A stretch of 64,000 bases of DNA from positions 1-64,000 of the forward strand of contig PNKC01000007.1 of assembly GCA_013822275.1 (NCBI GenBank), given 5' to 3'. The number at the start of each line of letters is the position of its first letter. The stretch's first letter is position 1. The translations under genes were made by a program, and so were the position numbers. This DNA is from Anaerolinea sp. GTDB lineage: Bacteria; Chloroflexota; Dehalococcoidia; Tepidiformales; Tepidiformaceae. Under the pieces are notes generated by a model. That model did no database searches. It saw only the letters and a program-made list of their open reading frames with translations, and had not been told where the DNA came from. Of this stretch, positions 1 to 9,800 are shown piece after piece.

Positions 1-450
1 AGCTCGAGGACGCGCGGTATGACCATCTCGGCGGACGTGACACCGGGCAGGATTTCTTCTAGGAACGCCTCCGGCGGCAGAATCGGGAGCTGTTTCACGA
101 TGAAGAAATTCATGTGGGTACCGCCGACGGAGAATCGGGCGGCCCAATCGAGGATGATCGAGTCGAAGTTCCCCAGGAGTACAGCGGCCGCCGCCGCAAC
201 CTTTGGCGCCAGTTCGTAGAGCGCGGCTGTGTTCCCCATGCCTCCGGTGCCCGCGGCAGTGCTCACGACCGTCCGCTCGTCGGTCGCTCGCGCAATATCG
301 CGAAACGCGGTCAACCAGAATGGCTCAGCCACTGGAGTTCCTCCGTAGCGGGCGCATCACCGACGCTGTGTGTCCTAGGGCGGTGGGCGGAATCACTGCG
401 AAGATCGCCGTCCTCTCGTCCGTGCCGCGGACAATGTCGCGAAACGCGAA
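1..450 (-). pseudogene. Out-of-frame 3' continuation of the adjacent methyltransferase (C-terminal target-recognition-like segments)
   Basis: Reverse-strand translation gives AGWVFAFRDIVRGTDERTAIFAVIPPTALGHTASVMRPL and, further on, EPFWLTAFRDIARATDERTVVSTAAG...NFDSIILDWAARFSVGGTHMNFFIVKQLPILPPEAF, the expected C-terminus of Eco57I/DrmMI-type MTases, but split from the main ORF by frame changes. Confidence 0.6.
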
Positions 451-3400
451 GACCCAGCCAGCGGCTTCATGAGGGACGCGGTCTCTCCGGGCGCGATCGG
501 CGGTATCACGGCGAGAATCGCTGTCCGGACGTCGGTCGCTCGAGCGAATTGCCGGAACGCCAGATGCCAGCGGCCAACTCGCGGAGTTGCTCGAAGGCCG
601 CTGTCCGTTTCGAAGAGGTGCGTACCCCCCCCCGTGTTATTGTCAAGTCGCAGGGCGACTTGATCGGCCCGGACCCAATAGCGGGGGATGACGACAGTTT
701 CGGGGTCGGCTTTCTCCGCCGCGGTCATGTCGTGCGCGTTGCCGGCCTTCAGGTCCTCCTTAGTCGCGCCGTCGAAAGTCGCGAAGCGGTGGTCGTACTG
801 GTGGAACAGCTTCGCCTCGTAGAGCGGCAGGTACTCGCGACCGTCCGCGTGGATGAGTGCATTGCCCGCCAGCCGGAAACCGTCGCTCTCCAGTTCGTCC
901 CGTGTACGGAAGAGACCGGAATCGCTCGTCATGTTGAACATCTGCTGGAAGCCGACTCCCCAGGGATTCTCTTCAGGTTCGGCTCCGCGTGCCTCTTTCC
1001 AGAACACACCCGTTCGCCGGTACATCTTCGTCGCGATTTCTGCATCACGCTTGCTCCGGAACACCGGGCACGTGCGCGTGTTCGGGTTGAACAGCGCGAA
1101 ATCCTCGGCAGTTAGCGTGAAGTGACGGTCCGGTTCGCGGAGGTGGTCGATGAGTGAGCAGAAGAACGCCAGATCAGACGATGATTCCCAGTCGGGCGCG
1201 CCCCGCAAGGTCAGGAGGCAGAACTTGTACTCTGGATGGACATTCTCGAAGAAGATCGACTTCGGCCCCTTGACCTCAGCTCCGGCTTCGTCGCGGCGGC
1301 TTTCTTCGCGATTTCGGAAGTCGTAGAGGCTGACGATTCGGCCTGCTGCGAACTCTCCGAAGAGTGCCTTTGTGCTGTCGTCGGTCGCGATGCCAGTTGG
1401 GCAGACGATGCCCGAATATCCTGTTTCTGAAACCAGCGACGCAAGCACCTCCCCGAACACGGCATAGAGGTTGATCCGCCCCGACGCGCCGTCCGGGAAT
1501 CGTCCGGAATCCTTGAGGAATGTCACGGTCCGCTGAATGCGCGCCTGGTAGCTTCGCCACGACTCAAACAGTGTCGGGTCGGATGTTTCGAGAGCCGCGA
1601 TTGCGCGCTTCCGGCGGTCTCCGGCCAGGGCCGCCAGTTCGGGCGCGTGATTCTCAAAGAACTCCTGCTCCTTGGGCTCGAATTTCTCCCAAGGCGGGTT
1701 GCCGAGCATGCAGTCGAAGCCACCCTTCCGCTCGTCGAACACCTCGGGGAACTCCAACTCCCAGTGGAACGGCCGGACCTCTTCAACCACGCGAGCCAGC
1801 TGTAGCTCGAACGCGTTGCCCATCTCCTGCTCGCGGACGGCGCGATGGTGGAGGAGCGTGGATTGCGTGGGCGGCGCAGGGACTTCGTCGCGCAGTGGCC
1901 AGAAGAAGGCAGCGGTCCAGAGGTCGGCGGCGCGCTTCTTGTGCGCCAGTTTCGCCGCGAACTCCACGTATTCCTCTTCCTTGAGCACCACGTCTTCGGG
2001 CGCGTCCTCTTCGAAGTCGGCGATGGCCCGCGCTTCCTTCGCTTCCGCGGCACTCGGGCCGCCGGACTCCAGACCGCTTGACTCGAAGAGCCGGAGCTGC
2101 GGCCTCTCCAGCTCCTGGCGGTTCTGCTTCTTCACCTCCTTCGCGAGGTCCTTGCTATCGCCTTCGACCGGCTCGAACGCCTCAGTCGGGATACCCTTCT
2201 CGATCAGCTCCGCAGTCGCGCCGACAAGCGAGTTGCCGCACTTGATCCGGTGATCGAGGAAGCCGAGCGGCCGGCCCGGCTCGTGCCCTTCGAGCCAGAG
2301 CGCAAGCCGGCATAGGTCGGCGGCGAGCGGATTGAGGTCCACCCCGTAGACGCAATGCGTAATCGCCTCGCGGATGGAGTGGCGGAGGACGGCCGGGTCA
2401 GGCTCGTGCTCACCGCTCGCCAGTCGCGCCAGCTCGCGGCCGATGCGACGGGCCGCTGCGAGGAGGAAGTGACCGCTCCCGCAGGCGGGGTCGCAGACCG
2501 CGAGGTCAAGCAGCGCCCTTCGCTTTCCTGCGATGTCCGGCGTTGATGCGAGCGCCTGCTGGATGACGGGGTCAAGTGCGCTCCGGATCAACTCCTGTAC
2601 CAGTACCGAAGGGGTGTAGTAGGAGCCGGTGGACTTCCGTTCGCCGCCGGCAGCCAGGTCGAACTGCGGCTTTCCTCCGTCCGCCCGGAGGGACGGCTGT
2701 TCGTCGAGCAAGCTCTCGTATACGGAACCAAGCTCCTCGACATCGAGGTCGCGGTAATTGATGCGCCGGTAGCCGGACTTCGTGGGCGCGCGCGAAAGTC
2801 CTTTGACCGCGTCCTTGAGTGCCGCGTTTCGGAGCTGCGCCTCCTCAAGGTCGGGACACATTCGCTGATCGAAGATGCCGCCGCCAAGCGCGGGCAGCCC
2901 GAGGTTCACGTTCCCGGCTCGCAGGAGGTCGAATGCGACGCGGTGGGCGCGCCAGAGGTCGTCGTGGCGCTCATCGCCGCGGTCGCGGCGGAGCCGTTCG
3001 CGCAACCGCGAGACGGAGTAGTTGTCTGCGTAGATCGCTCGGCCTCGCGGGTCGGCGTGGGGCGGGAAGAGCAGGTCACGCTCCTCCGCAACAAGCAGGA
3101 ACAACAGCCTGTAGACGACGCGGAGGAGCTGCCGGTAGTACCCGGACTGGTCGAGATCACCCGCGGCGAGCTTCGCGCGCAATGCTTCGTTCTCCGGATG
3201 GTCGAGGAATCCCTGACCCAGTGCGCGGATCGCCTGCTCGACACCGAGGCGGAGGTCGCCCAGCGCACGCGCCCCCCGGACGAGCGCAGCCTCGTACCAT
3301 TTCTCCAGGAAGCAACTCGTCGCGTCTGTCGGGCCCTTCGGCAGGCGGGTGCGGTGCGCCACCATCCAGAGGAGCGTGAAGTCGGCGAAGACACCGCCCT

Positions 3401-4007
3401 CCATCATCCCTTCGAGGTCGAACTCCAGGTAGGCGGGACGGGTGAGACTCGCGTTATCTCGCAGGATGCGAAGCTGGCGACCGTTGCTGACGATGCCCCA
3501 AAGGTGGTCCGTCTCGTTGAGGTAGGACTGGAGGAACCCGTGCGGGCTCGCTTTCGGGCTGGGCGATGAGGGATCGGTTTTGTCCAAGGGTTGCGAGGCG
3601 GCGACCAGGTGCAGGGGCGGCGCCCCGGCTTCGCCGGTCGCTCGGTGGGAGACATGGAAATCGCGACTCCCGACAGTCTCAGCCTGCTGGCGGTAGGTGA
3701 GGTCTTCGTAGCCGAGTTCCGCGAGTAGCGGAACGAGCCATTGCTGGCGCGTGACCCCGAGTTCGGCGCCGGGTCGCGAGCTTTCGAGCCGTGCCTTAAA
3801 GGCGCCCCAGTAGGCCTTCGCGTGTTCCCAACTACGGGCGGCCGCTTCGGTGATCCGGAGGTTCTCCGGGAGGCCGTAGTCCCGGACCGAGTCGAGACCC
3901 GCCAGTTCACGCTCCCTGGGGTCGGCCACCCGCTCCAGAAGGTCCGGCGGGAGGAGTCCGCCTTCGGAACGGACGGTCGGCCGGTAGTCGAGGGTGCGTC
4001 GCGCCAT
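393..4007 (-). CDS. Eco57I/DrmMI-like N6-adenine DNA methyltransferase, apparently truncated by frameshift
   Basis: SAM motif AVCDPACGSGHFLLAAARRIG, catalytic NPPWE, FDCMLGNPPWEKF context; ATGA overlap with upstream SNF2 gene. Confidence 0.8.
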   Translation of the reverse strand: MARRTLDYRPTVRSEGGLLPPDLLERVADPRERELAGLDSVRDYGLPENLRITEAAARSWEHAKAYWGAFKARLESSRPGAELGVTRQQWLVPLLAELGYEDLTYRQQAETVGSRDFHVSHRATGEAGAPPLHLVAASQPLDKTDPSSPSPKASPHGFLQSYLNETDHLWGIVSNGRQLRILRDNASLTRPAYLEFDLEGMMEGGVFADFTLLWMVAHRTRLPKGPTDATSCFLEKWYEAALVRGARALGDLRLGVEQAIRALGQGFLDHPENEALRAKLAAGDLDQSGYYRQLLRVVYRLLFLLVAEERDLLFPPHADPRGRAIYADNYSVSRLRERLRRDRGDERHDDLWRAHRVAFDLLRAGNVNLGLPALGGGIFDQRMCPDLEEAQLRNAALKDAVKGLSRAPTKSGYRRINYRDLDVEELGSVYESLLDEQPSLRADGGKPQFDLAAGGERKSTGSYYTPSVLVQELIRSALDPVIQQALASTPDIAGKRRALLDLAVCDPACGSGHFLLAAARRIGRELARLASGEHEPDPAVLRHSIREAITHCVYGVDLNPLAADLCRLALWLEGHEPGRPLGFLDHRIKCGNSLVGATAELIEKGIPTEAFEPVEGDSKDLAKEVKKQNRQELERPQLRLFESSGLESGGPSAAEAKEARAIADFEEDAPEDVVLKEEEYVEFAAKLAHKKRAADLWTAAFFWPLRDEVPAPPTQSTLLHHRAVREQEMGNAFELQLARVVEEVRPFHWELEFPEVFDERKGGFDCMLGNPPWEKFEPKEQEFFENHAPELAALAGDRRKRAIAALETSDPTLFESWRSYQARIQRTVTFLKDSGRFPDGASGRINLYAVFGEVLASLVSETGYSGIVCPTGIATDDSTKALFGEFAAGRIVSLYDFRNREESRRDEAGAEVKGPKSIFFENVHPEYKFCLLTLRGAPDWESSSDLAFFCSLIDHLREPDRHFTLTAEDFALFNPNTRTCPVFRSKRDAEIATKMYRRTGVFWKEARGAEPEENPWGVGFQQMFNMTSDSGLFRTRDELESDGFRLAGNALIHADGREYLPLYEAKLFHQYDHRFATFDGATKEDLKAGNAHDMTAAEKADPETVVIPRYWVRADQVALRLDNNTGGGTHLFETDSGLRATPRVGRWHLAFRQFARATDVRTAILAVIPPIAPGETASLMKPLAGSSRFATLSAARTRGRRSSQ

Positions 4008-6850
4008 CAGCCCACCACCGGGGCGATGATGTAGCAACCGAGGACGTCGGCCGGCAGGTGCGGTTCGACGCTGTAACGGACATCCGTGCGAGTGAGTCCC
4101 GTGGCCTTGCGCACGCGCTCATGCGCGGCGAGAAGTGCGGCGGCTCGCTCCCGCGCCCTGCCCGCGATCTGCGGATCGAGCGTTGGCAGTGCCTCCACAG
4201 CACGAGCGAGCCAGGCGGTGCGCTGGCCTTCGGGTATGTTCGCATCGGCCCGCGCGCCGAGCAGAAAGAGAGCCTCAGCGTCCGGCAGCCATTCGGGCGT
4301 GGAAGCATCACCTCGGTAGCCGAGCACGAGGCACTCCTCGGCGAGAAGTGCTTCGGTGTCGCCACGGCGAGTGACGTCGAGCTGGAAGCGCAGCCTGAGC
4401 AAGAGGAGCGTGGTGGTGCGCTTCACCGCGTTCGAACGGATCGCCGCGGAACGAGCAGCGACGCCGTCGTGCGCCCCTTCCAGCGCCGAACCCACGAGGT
4501 AGTTCGCCACGGACTCGACCAGCGGGTGAACGCGCGGGATATGGATCGCATCTTGGGGCACTGGCAGGTGGAAGCCGATGCGCTTGCGGCCGGTGAGCCC
4601 GCTGCCCTCTTTGACGGCGGTTGGCAGTTGCGAGGCGTCGGAGACGTCTATGACCAGTGCTTTCCGTTCCGCGCCCAGCGGCTGTCCCAGGCGCGTGGTC
4701 GCCTCGCGCACAAACCGCTCCACGTCATTGGAGTCGCCAAGCGCGCCTGCCGACTCCCGGAGTTCGGCCATGACCTCATCCGGGTGCAGAGCGTGCTGGG
4801 CAAAGATCGTGCGGCTCGCTTTCTCGCGCTCGACCGCACGATTCCAGCCCAACTGCTGCTCGGCCTGGTCGAACTCGAATTGCATCTGCCGGTTGTCCTC
4901 GCGCTTCAGGAGCACGGCTTCGAGGATGGCCTCGAGTACTTTGTCTGACTCGGTCGGCACGGGCACCGAGACGCCGAGGGTCTGGCGAATCTGTTCAGCT
5001 TTGCGGATGATGACCTTGAGCACCGCACCATCGACCGGGTTGTCCTGCCCATAGATGAGGATGCTGCGGACCTCTGGCGAGGGCTGGGCATAGCGGTCGA
5101 CCCGACCGTCGCGTTGCTCGTGGCGCGTGGGATTCCAGCTCAGGTCGTAGTGGACAACGGCGTCGAAGTGCTGCTGTAGGTCGATGCCCTCGGAAAGACA
5201 GTCGGTGGCGACCAGCACCCGCCGGGGTGATTCGCCGAGCACTTCCACTCGTTGTCTCCGCACCTCAGGCGGCAGCACGCCAGTGACCGACTCCACGGTC
5301 ACCGCGGGACGGCCGCGGCGATTCAAGCGGTGCCCCAGCTCGTCGGCCACGTAATTCGCAGTCGCGATGTAGCGGCAGAAGATGATCGGGCTGAAGCCAT
5401 CGTTGAGAAGGGCCTCGATATCAGTCGCAAGCCTGACCAACTTTCGATCGTCGTCACCGCCCAATCTCTCGGCCTCGCGAGCCATTTCCAGCAGCCGGCG
5501 CCGCTCCCTGGCGTCAGGCGCTTCCGCCGCAATTGCGTCGGCGCCGGGAACAGCGTCGTCTTCGTCCGCCGACTCGTTTGACTCCTGGTCGAAAACGGAG
5601 CGCAGCCCACGCTCGTCGATCTCGGAGACGTCGCCTTCGGTTTCTCCTGCTCCGCCGGCGCGCGTGCGGAGAGCCGCCGCGGCCGCCATCGGGCTTGAAC
5701 CCACGCAGCGCAGGAGCGCCAGAGCGGCCCACCAACGGACGCGTTGTTGGAATCGTGTCGCGCCCTCATTCGAACGCACCATCTCGGTGGCGTAATCCAG
5801 CACGCGGTCCAGGAGCACGCGATATGCGGGCGACATCGTGTACGGCAGTTCCGTTGCGGTTCGCATTGGGAAATTGGTGCGCTCACCGGAGAATTGCAGC
5901 ACATCGCCACGACGGCGTTGCACGAAGTGACGAGCTAACCGCCTGCGGAGCTGCTCATGCTGCTGGGAGCCCAGGTTCTCCGGGATGGCGCCGAAGTCCG
6001 AGTCGAGGAGCCCGAGCAAAGAGTAAAAAGCCGACTCGACTCCGCTGTGCGGCGTGGCGGTGCAGAGAACCAGGTGGCGCGTCGGGTCGGCGGCAAGCTC
6101 CTTCACGAGCCGGTGGCGTTGCTGCTGGCCGCCGCTTGCCGCTGCGCCCTCGGCACACGTGTGGGCTTCATCGATGATGACGAACTCGGGGCATGCCCGA
6201 AGGAAATCGGCGCGCCGGCGGTCCGACTTGATGTAGTCGATCGAAATCACGACGAACGGGTACTCGTCGAACAGCGAGCGGCCGATGGGCAGGCCACGCT
6301 CCAGGCGTGTCACCGTTCCCGGCCGGACGACTTCTGCGTCGATACGGAACTTCGTCGCCAATTGCTCCTGCCACTGCTCGCACAGGTGCGGTGGACAGAG
6401 CACCGCGATGCGCCGGATTTCCGCGCGGTCGAGGAGTTCCCGGGCGATGAGCGCCGACTCGATGGTCTTCCCGATGCCGACATCGTCTGCGATAAGCAGC
6501 CGCACCGGGTCCTGGCGCAGTGCCATCAAAAGCGGGACCACCTGATACGAGCGCGGCTCCACCCCAATCCGGCCGAGCGAGCGGAACGGCCCGGCGCCTG
6601 ACCGGAAGTTGAGCCGGACTGCGTCCATGAGCAGCCGCGCCGACGCGAAGTCCCCGTGGCGGGCTGGGTCCGGCGGAGAGAATGTCGCGGAGCGGACGTC
6701 GTGCCCTTCGACCGGAAGGAAGAGGCCCACCGCTTCGTCGTCTGAGCCGCCAAGCGGGCGGAGCCGGAGGATGTCTTCGTCGCTCTGCGGTAGCACAACC
6801 CAGTCTCGACCACGCGCATGGACCAGCGTTCCGGCGTGATAGGAGGTCAT
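4007..6850 (-). CDS. SNF2-family helicase, DrmD-like (class 1 DISARM-type)
   Basis: [20 protein letters not shown] (Walker A), VIIDEAHTC (DEAH), [37 protein letters not shown] (motifs V/VI); ATGA overlaps on both sides. Confidence 0.8.
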   Translation of the reverse strand: MTSYHAGTLVHARGRDWVVLPQSDEDILRLRPLGGSDDEAVGLFLPVEGHDVRSATFSPPDPARHGDFASARLLMDAVRLNFRSGAGPFRSLGRIGVEPRSYQVVPLLMALRQDPVRLLIADDVGIGKTIESALIARELLDRAEIRRIAVLCPPHLCEQWQEQLATKFRIDAEVVRPGTVTRLERGLPIGRSLFDEYPFVVISIDYIKSDRRRADFLRACPEFVIIDEAHTCAEGAAASGGQQQRHRLVKELAADPTRHLVLCTATPHSGVESAFYSLLGLLDSDFGAIPENLGSQQHEQLRRRLARHFVQRRRGDVLQFSGERTNFPMRTATELPYTMSPAYRVLLDRVLDYATEMVRSNEGATRFQQRVRWWAALALLRCVGSSPMAAAAALRTRAGGAGETEGDVSEIDERGLRSVFDQESNESADEDDAVPGADAIAAEAPDARERRRLLEMAREAERLGGDDDRKLVRLATDIEALLNDGFSPIIFCRYIATANYVADELGHRLNRRGRPAVTVESVTGVLPPEVRRQRVEVLGESPRRVLVATDCLSEGIDLQQHFDAVVHYDLSWNPTRHEQRDGRVDRYAQPSPEVRSILIYGQDNPVDGAVLKVIIRKAEQIRQTLGVSVPVPTESDKVLEAILEAVLLKREDNRQMQFEFDQAEQQLGWNRAVEREKASRTIFAQHALHPDEVMAELRESAGALGDSNDVERFVREATTRLGQPLGAERKALVIDVSDASQLPTAVKEGSGLTGRKRIGFHLPVPQDAIHIPRVHPLVESVANYLVGSALEGAHDGVAARSAAIRSNAVKRTTTLLLLRLRFQLDVTRRGDTEALLAEECLVLGYRGDASTPEWLPDAEALFLLGARADANIPEGQRTAWLARAVEALPTLDPQIAGRARERAAALLAAHERVRKATGLTRTDVRYSVEPHLPADVLGCYIIAPVVG

Positions 6851-9800
6851 GCCTTGCCCTCGCCGAAGACCCACGGGTACCGCGCCACGACCGCCCGCCA
6901 GTCGGCCCGCGCCGTGAACCGGATCACCTCGTAACCAGCGTCGCGCAATCTCGCGTTCGCGGCGCTGTCTCGCGCGGCTCGTTCGGGGTAGTCGTGGTGC
7001 GGACCATCGACATACACACACGCGGCGCTTTCGCCATAGAAGAAGTCGGGATTGGCGCCCAACTCAGAAAAGTGTCTCTGCGCCTCGTCCGGCAAGCGGT
7101 AGTCGCCTGCCTCCAAGAAGCCGAGAAAGTCCTGCTCCAATCGCGACGCTGGGTCTGCGCGCCGCCGAAGCTCGGCAAGCTGTTCTGATCTGCTCTTCCT
7201 GCCCGCGCCGACTTCGGTGGTGGATTGCGCGAGTTCCGAGAGGAGGTCTTTCACCAGCTGCCGATCAAGAAGGTCGTGGTAACGCGTGTTTGAATAGCTC
7301 AGGAGACAGTCGTAGCAGGCCGCCTCGCAGTCCTCTCGCGCATGCGGCGCGCGCCGGACGTCTTCGAGCGTATCCGGATCGAAATGACAGACATCGAGCG
7401 CCGCTCGCGCCACTCGGGCCAAAGCCCCGGGGTCGACTGCCACTCGCTCCAGGACTCCGGCACCCCCCTCTGCGGACTCATAGAAGAGGAGTTGCCGAGG
7501 GTCTTCGGGCGTAGGCAACGGTTCCACCGCAAGCTCCGACGGCTCGACCTGATAGACCGTCTCGATCCCTCGTTTTAGCGCGTACTGGAGCACCAGCGCG
7601 ACATCCGGTGCTAGCTTCTCAGCGGGTCGGATGACAAGCGCATTGCGACGGTCTTCGACGAATGGCACGACGCGCTGCTTGGTCGCGGTCGCTTCCTCGG
7701 GCGCCTCGTCGGCGTCGGCCTCAGGCTCCTGGTTATCCCGATCCCAGAGACCGGTGGAGGTGTTGAGATAGAAGCCGTGCGTCTCCTTGTCCTTTCGGCG
7801 GACCCAGCCGATGTTGAACCGCCAGAGCGTGGCGGTCAGGGCCAGCTCGCCGTAAGCCACGGCTTTGGCATCGCGCTGATAGGTCACCTGGGTGCGGCGG
7901 TCACCGTCCGGACCTGACGCGAACGCGAACGCTGTAAGGACATCGTAGCCAAGGCGCAGGCGCTCTTCCTCGTCGCTAGTGATCCGGGTGGTTCGCCGCG
8001 TCTTTACCCCGGTCAGCCTGAGGAGATCGCTATAGAGGCGTGACGCGCCCTCCACGAGTTCGCCGCAGCCACGGCAACGCTCGTCGTTCAGGTAGGGGGC
8101 GAAATGGGCGTATCCGCACTGGGAGCAGAGCTTGCAGCTCGTCGTCCTGGTTCCGTCCTCCCCAGTGGCCGGCATGATCACGCCGTCGACGCGATACCGC
8201 GAGCCTTCGTGGTAGATGAGGCTTCGTGGCCCGAACTCGGAGACCGCGAGGAAACGCGGCCGTGAGATCGCGGTGGTCTGCCGCCGGTTCATGCCGACGG
8301 CGCGCTCGCCCGGCAGGTACGCCGAGACCGGCAATCGGGGGAAGTTGTACCCGGGGAGGAAGCCTTCGCTGGCGAAGTACCGATAAGGGTAGAAGTCGGA
8401 GTTAAACTCCCGCCCGTCGCCAGCAAGCAGGTCCAACTGGCGTCGTGCCTCGTCGCTCAGCCGGGCCGCGCGGTCCCGGTCGGGCCGTGCGACGGACATG
8501 TCATCAGCGATCTTGCGCTGACTGTCCCTCTGGGTCCTGGCAGCGCGGTACATCATCCGCCAGCGTTCGCACGCGCGGTCAAACTCGTGGACCGCCTGCT
8601 CCAGTCCGCGCTCCAACCAGTCGGCGTCGTACCACCCCGCTGATTCAATCCGGGGCCTGAGCACGTCCAAGATGGGAGCGAACACCTCTCGTGCCCGGGC
8701 TACCGCAGCAGGAGCATGGAGAGAGTCACGGACACCAGGAAGGAGCGGGAGCGCGTCCTCGGAGGAAAGGTCAAGAACCTCCCTCATTGAATTCCCTAGC
8801 GATTGCGACGTCGCAGCAAGCCACTCCGCGTGGAGGTGGGCGCGCACGAGGTCTTCGTTGGCCAGGTCGAGCCGGGGAGGTTGGACCGCACCGGACACCA
8901 TGAGCCGGGGGCGCCGGAAGAAGTACTGGTCGTGCTGGTTCATGGACGAACAGTACGTGGCGACCAGAGCCGGTTGTCCGCTCCGACCAGCACGGCCGCT
9001 TCGTTGTGCGTAATTCGCCGGTGTTGGGGGCACGTTCCTGAGGTTGACCGCGGAGAGGTCCGCAATGTCTACGCCAAGCTCCATCGTCGGCGAGCAGTAC
9101 AGGACCGCCAGGTGGCCAGCGCGGAAACGGTCTTCTCGCTCTTGCCGGTCCTCGACCGCGACCTGGGCGGTGTGTTCTCGGGCCTCGAAGTCCCGGAGCC
9201 CTCGAGCCACCAACTCATAGAGGTCGCGGAAGAAGGCGTTTGCCTCGGCCCGCTCGCCGGACACCCGGGGCGTCCGCGTCAGGTCGGGGGCCGACTTGCC
9301 ATCGCCGGGGAGCCAACGCACCCGTCCCATCCTCAGTCGGAAAAGCAGCGGCCGGCCTTCGCGGTCCTTCGGGTTCTTGAACTCGGCTCCGCCGAACGGC
9401 TCGACGAATCCGTTCAGCGCGAGCACATCGATCAACGATCGAGCGAGCGCAGGGAAATCCTTCGGCGCCATCTTCTTCCCTTGCAGGGCCGTCCAACTTG
9501 AGGGACTCCGGAGGAAGTGCCCGATCGCGCTGCTGGAAGTCAGGGCGATCTCCCGGTCGCGGGAGAACTCCTCGACACGATCCAGCCGGACGACCCTGAA
9601 CCGCTGGGGCCGTTCGTCCAACTCGATGCCCCAGGACAGGCCGCCAGTGGGCGCTGGTTCGTTCACCGAACGCAGATGCTGGCTGCTTCGGCGCATCATC
9701 CTCTCCTGCTCGTCGGGCTCGAGGCAGTCTGCGTTGACCGCCAACTCGCGGCGCATCCAGTCGAGCACCTCCCGGCAAGCTCGCTCTCGCTGCTCCGGCT

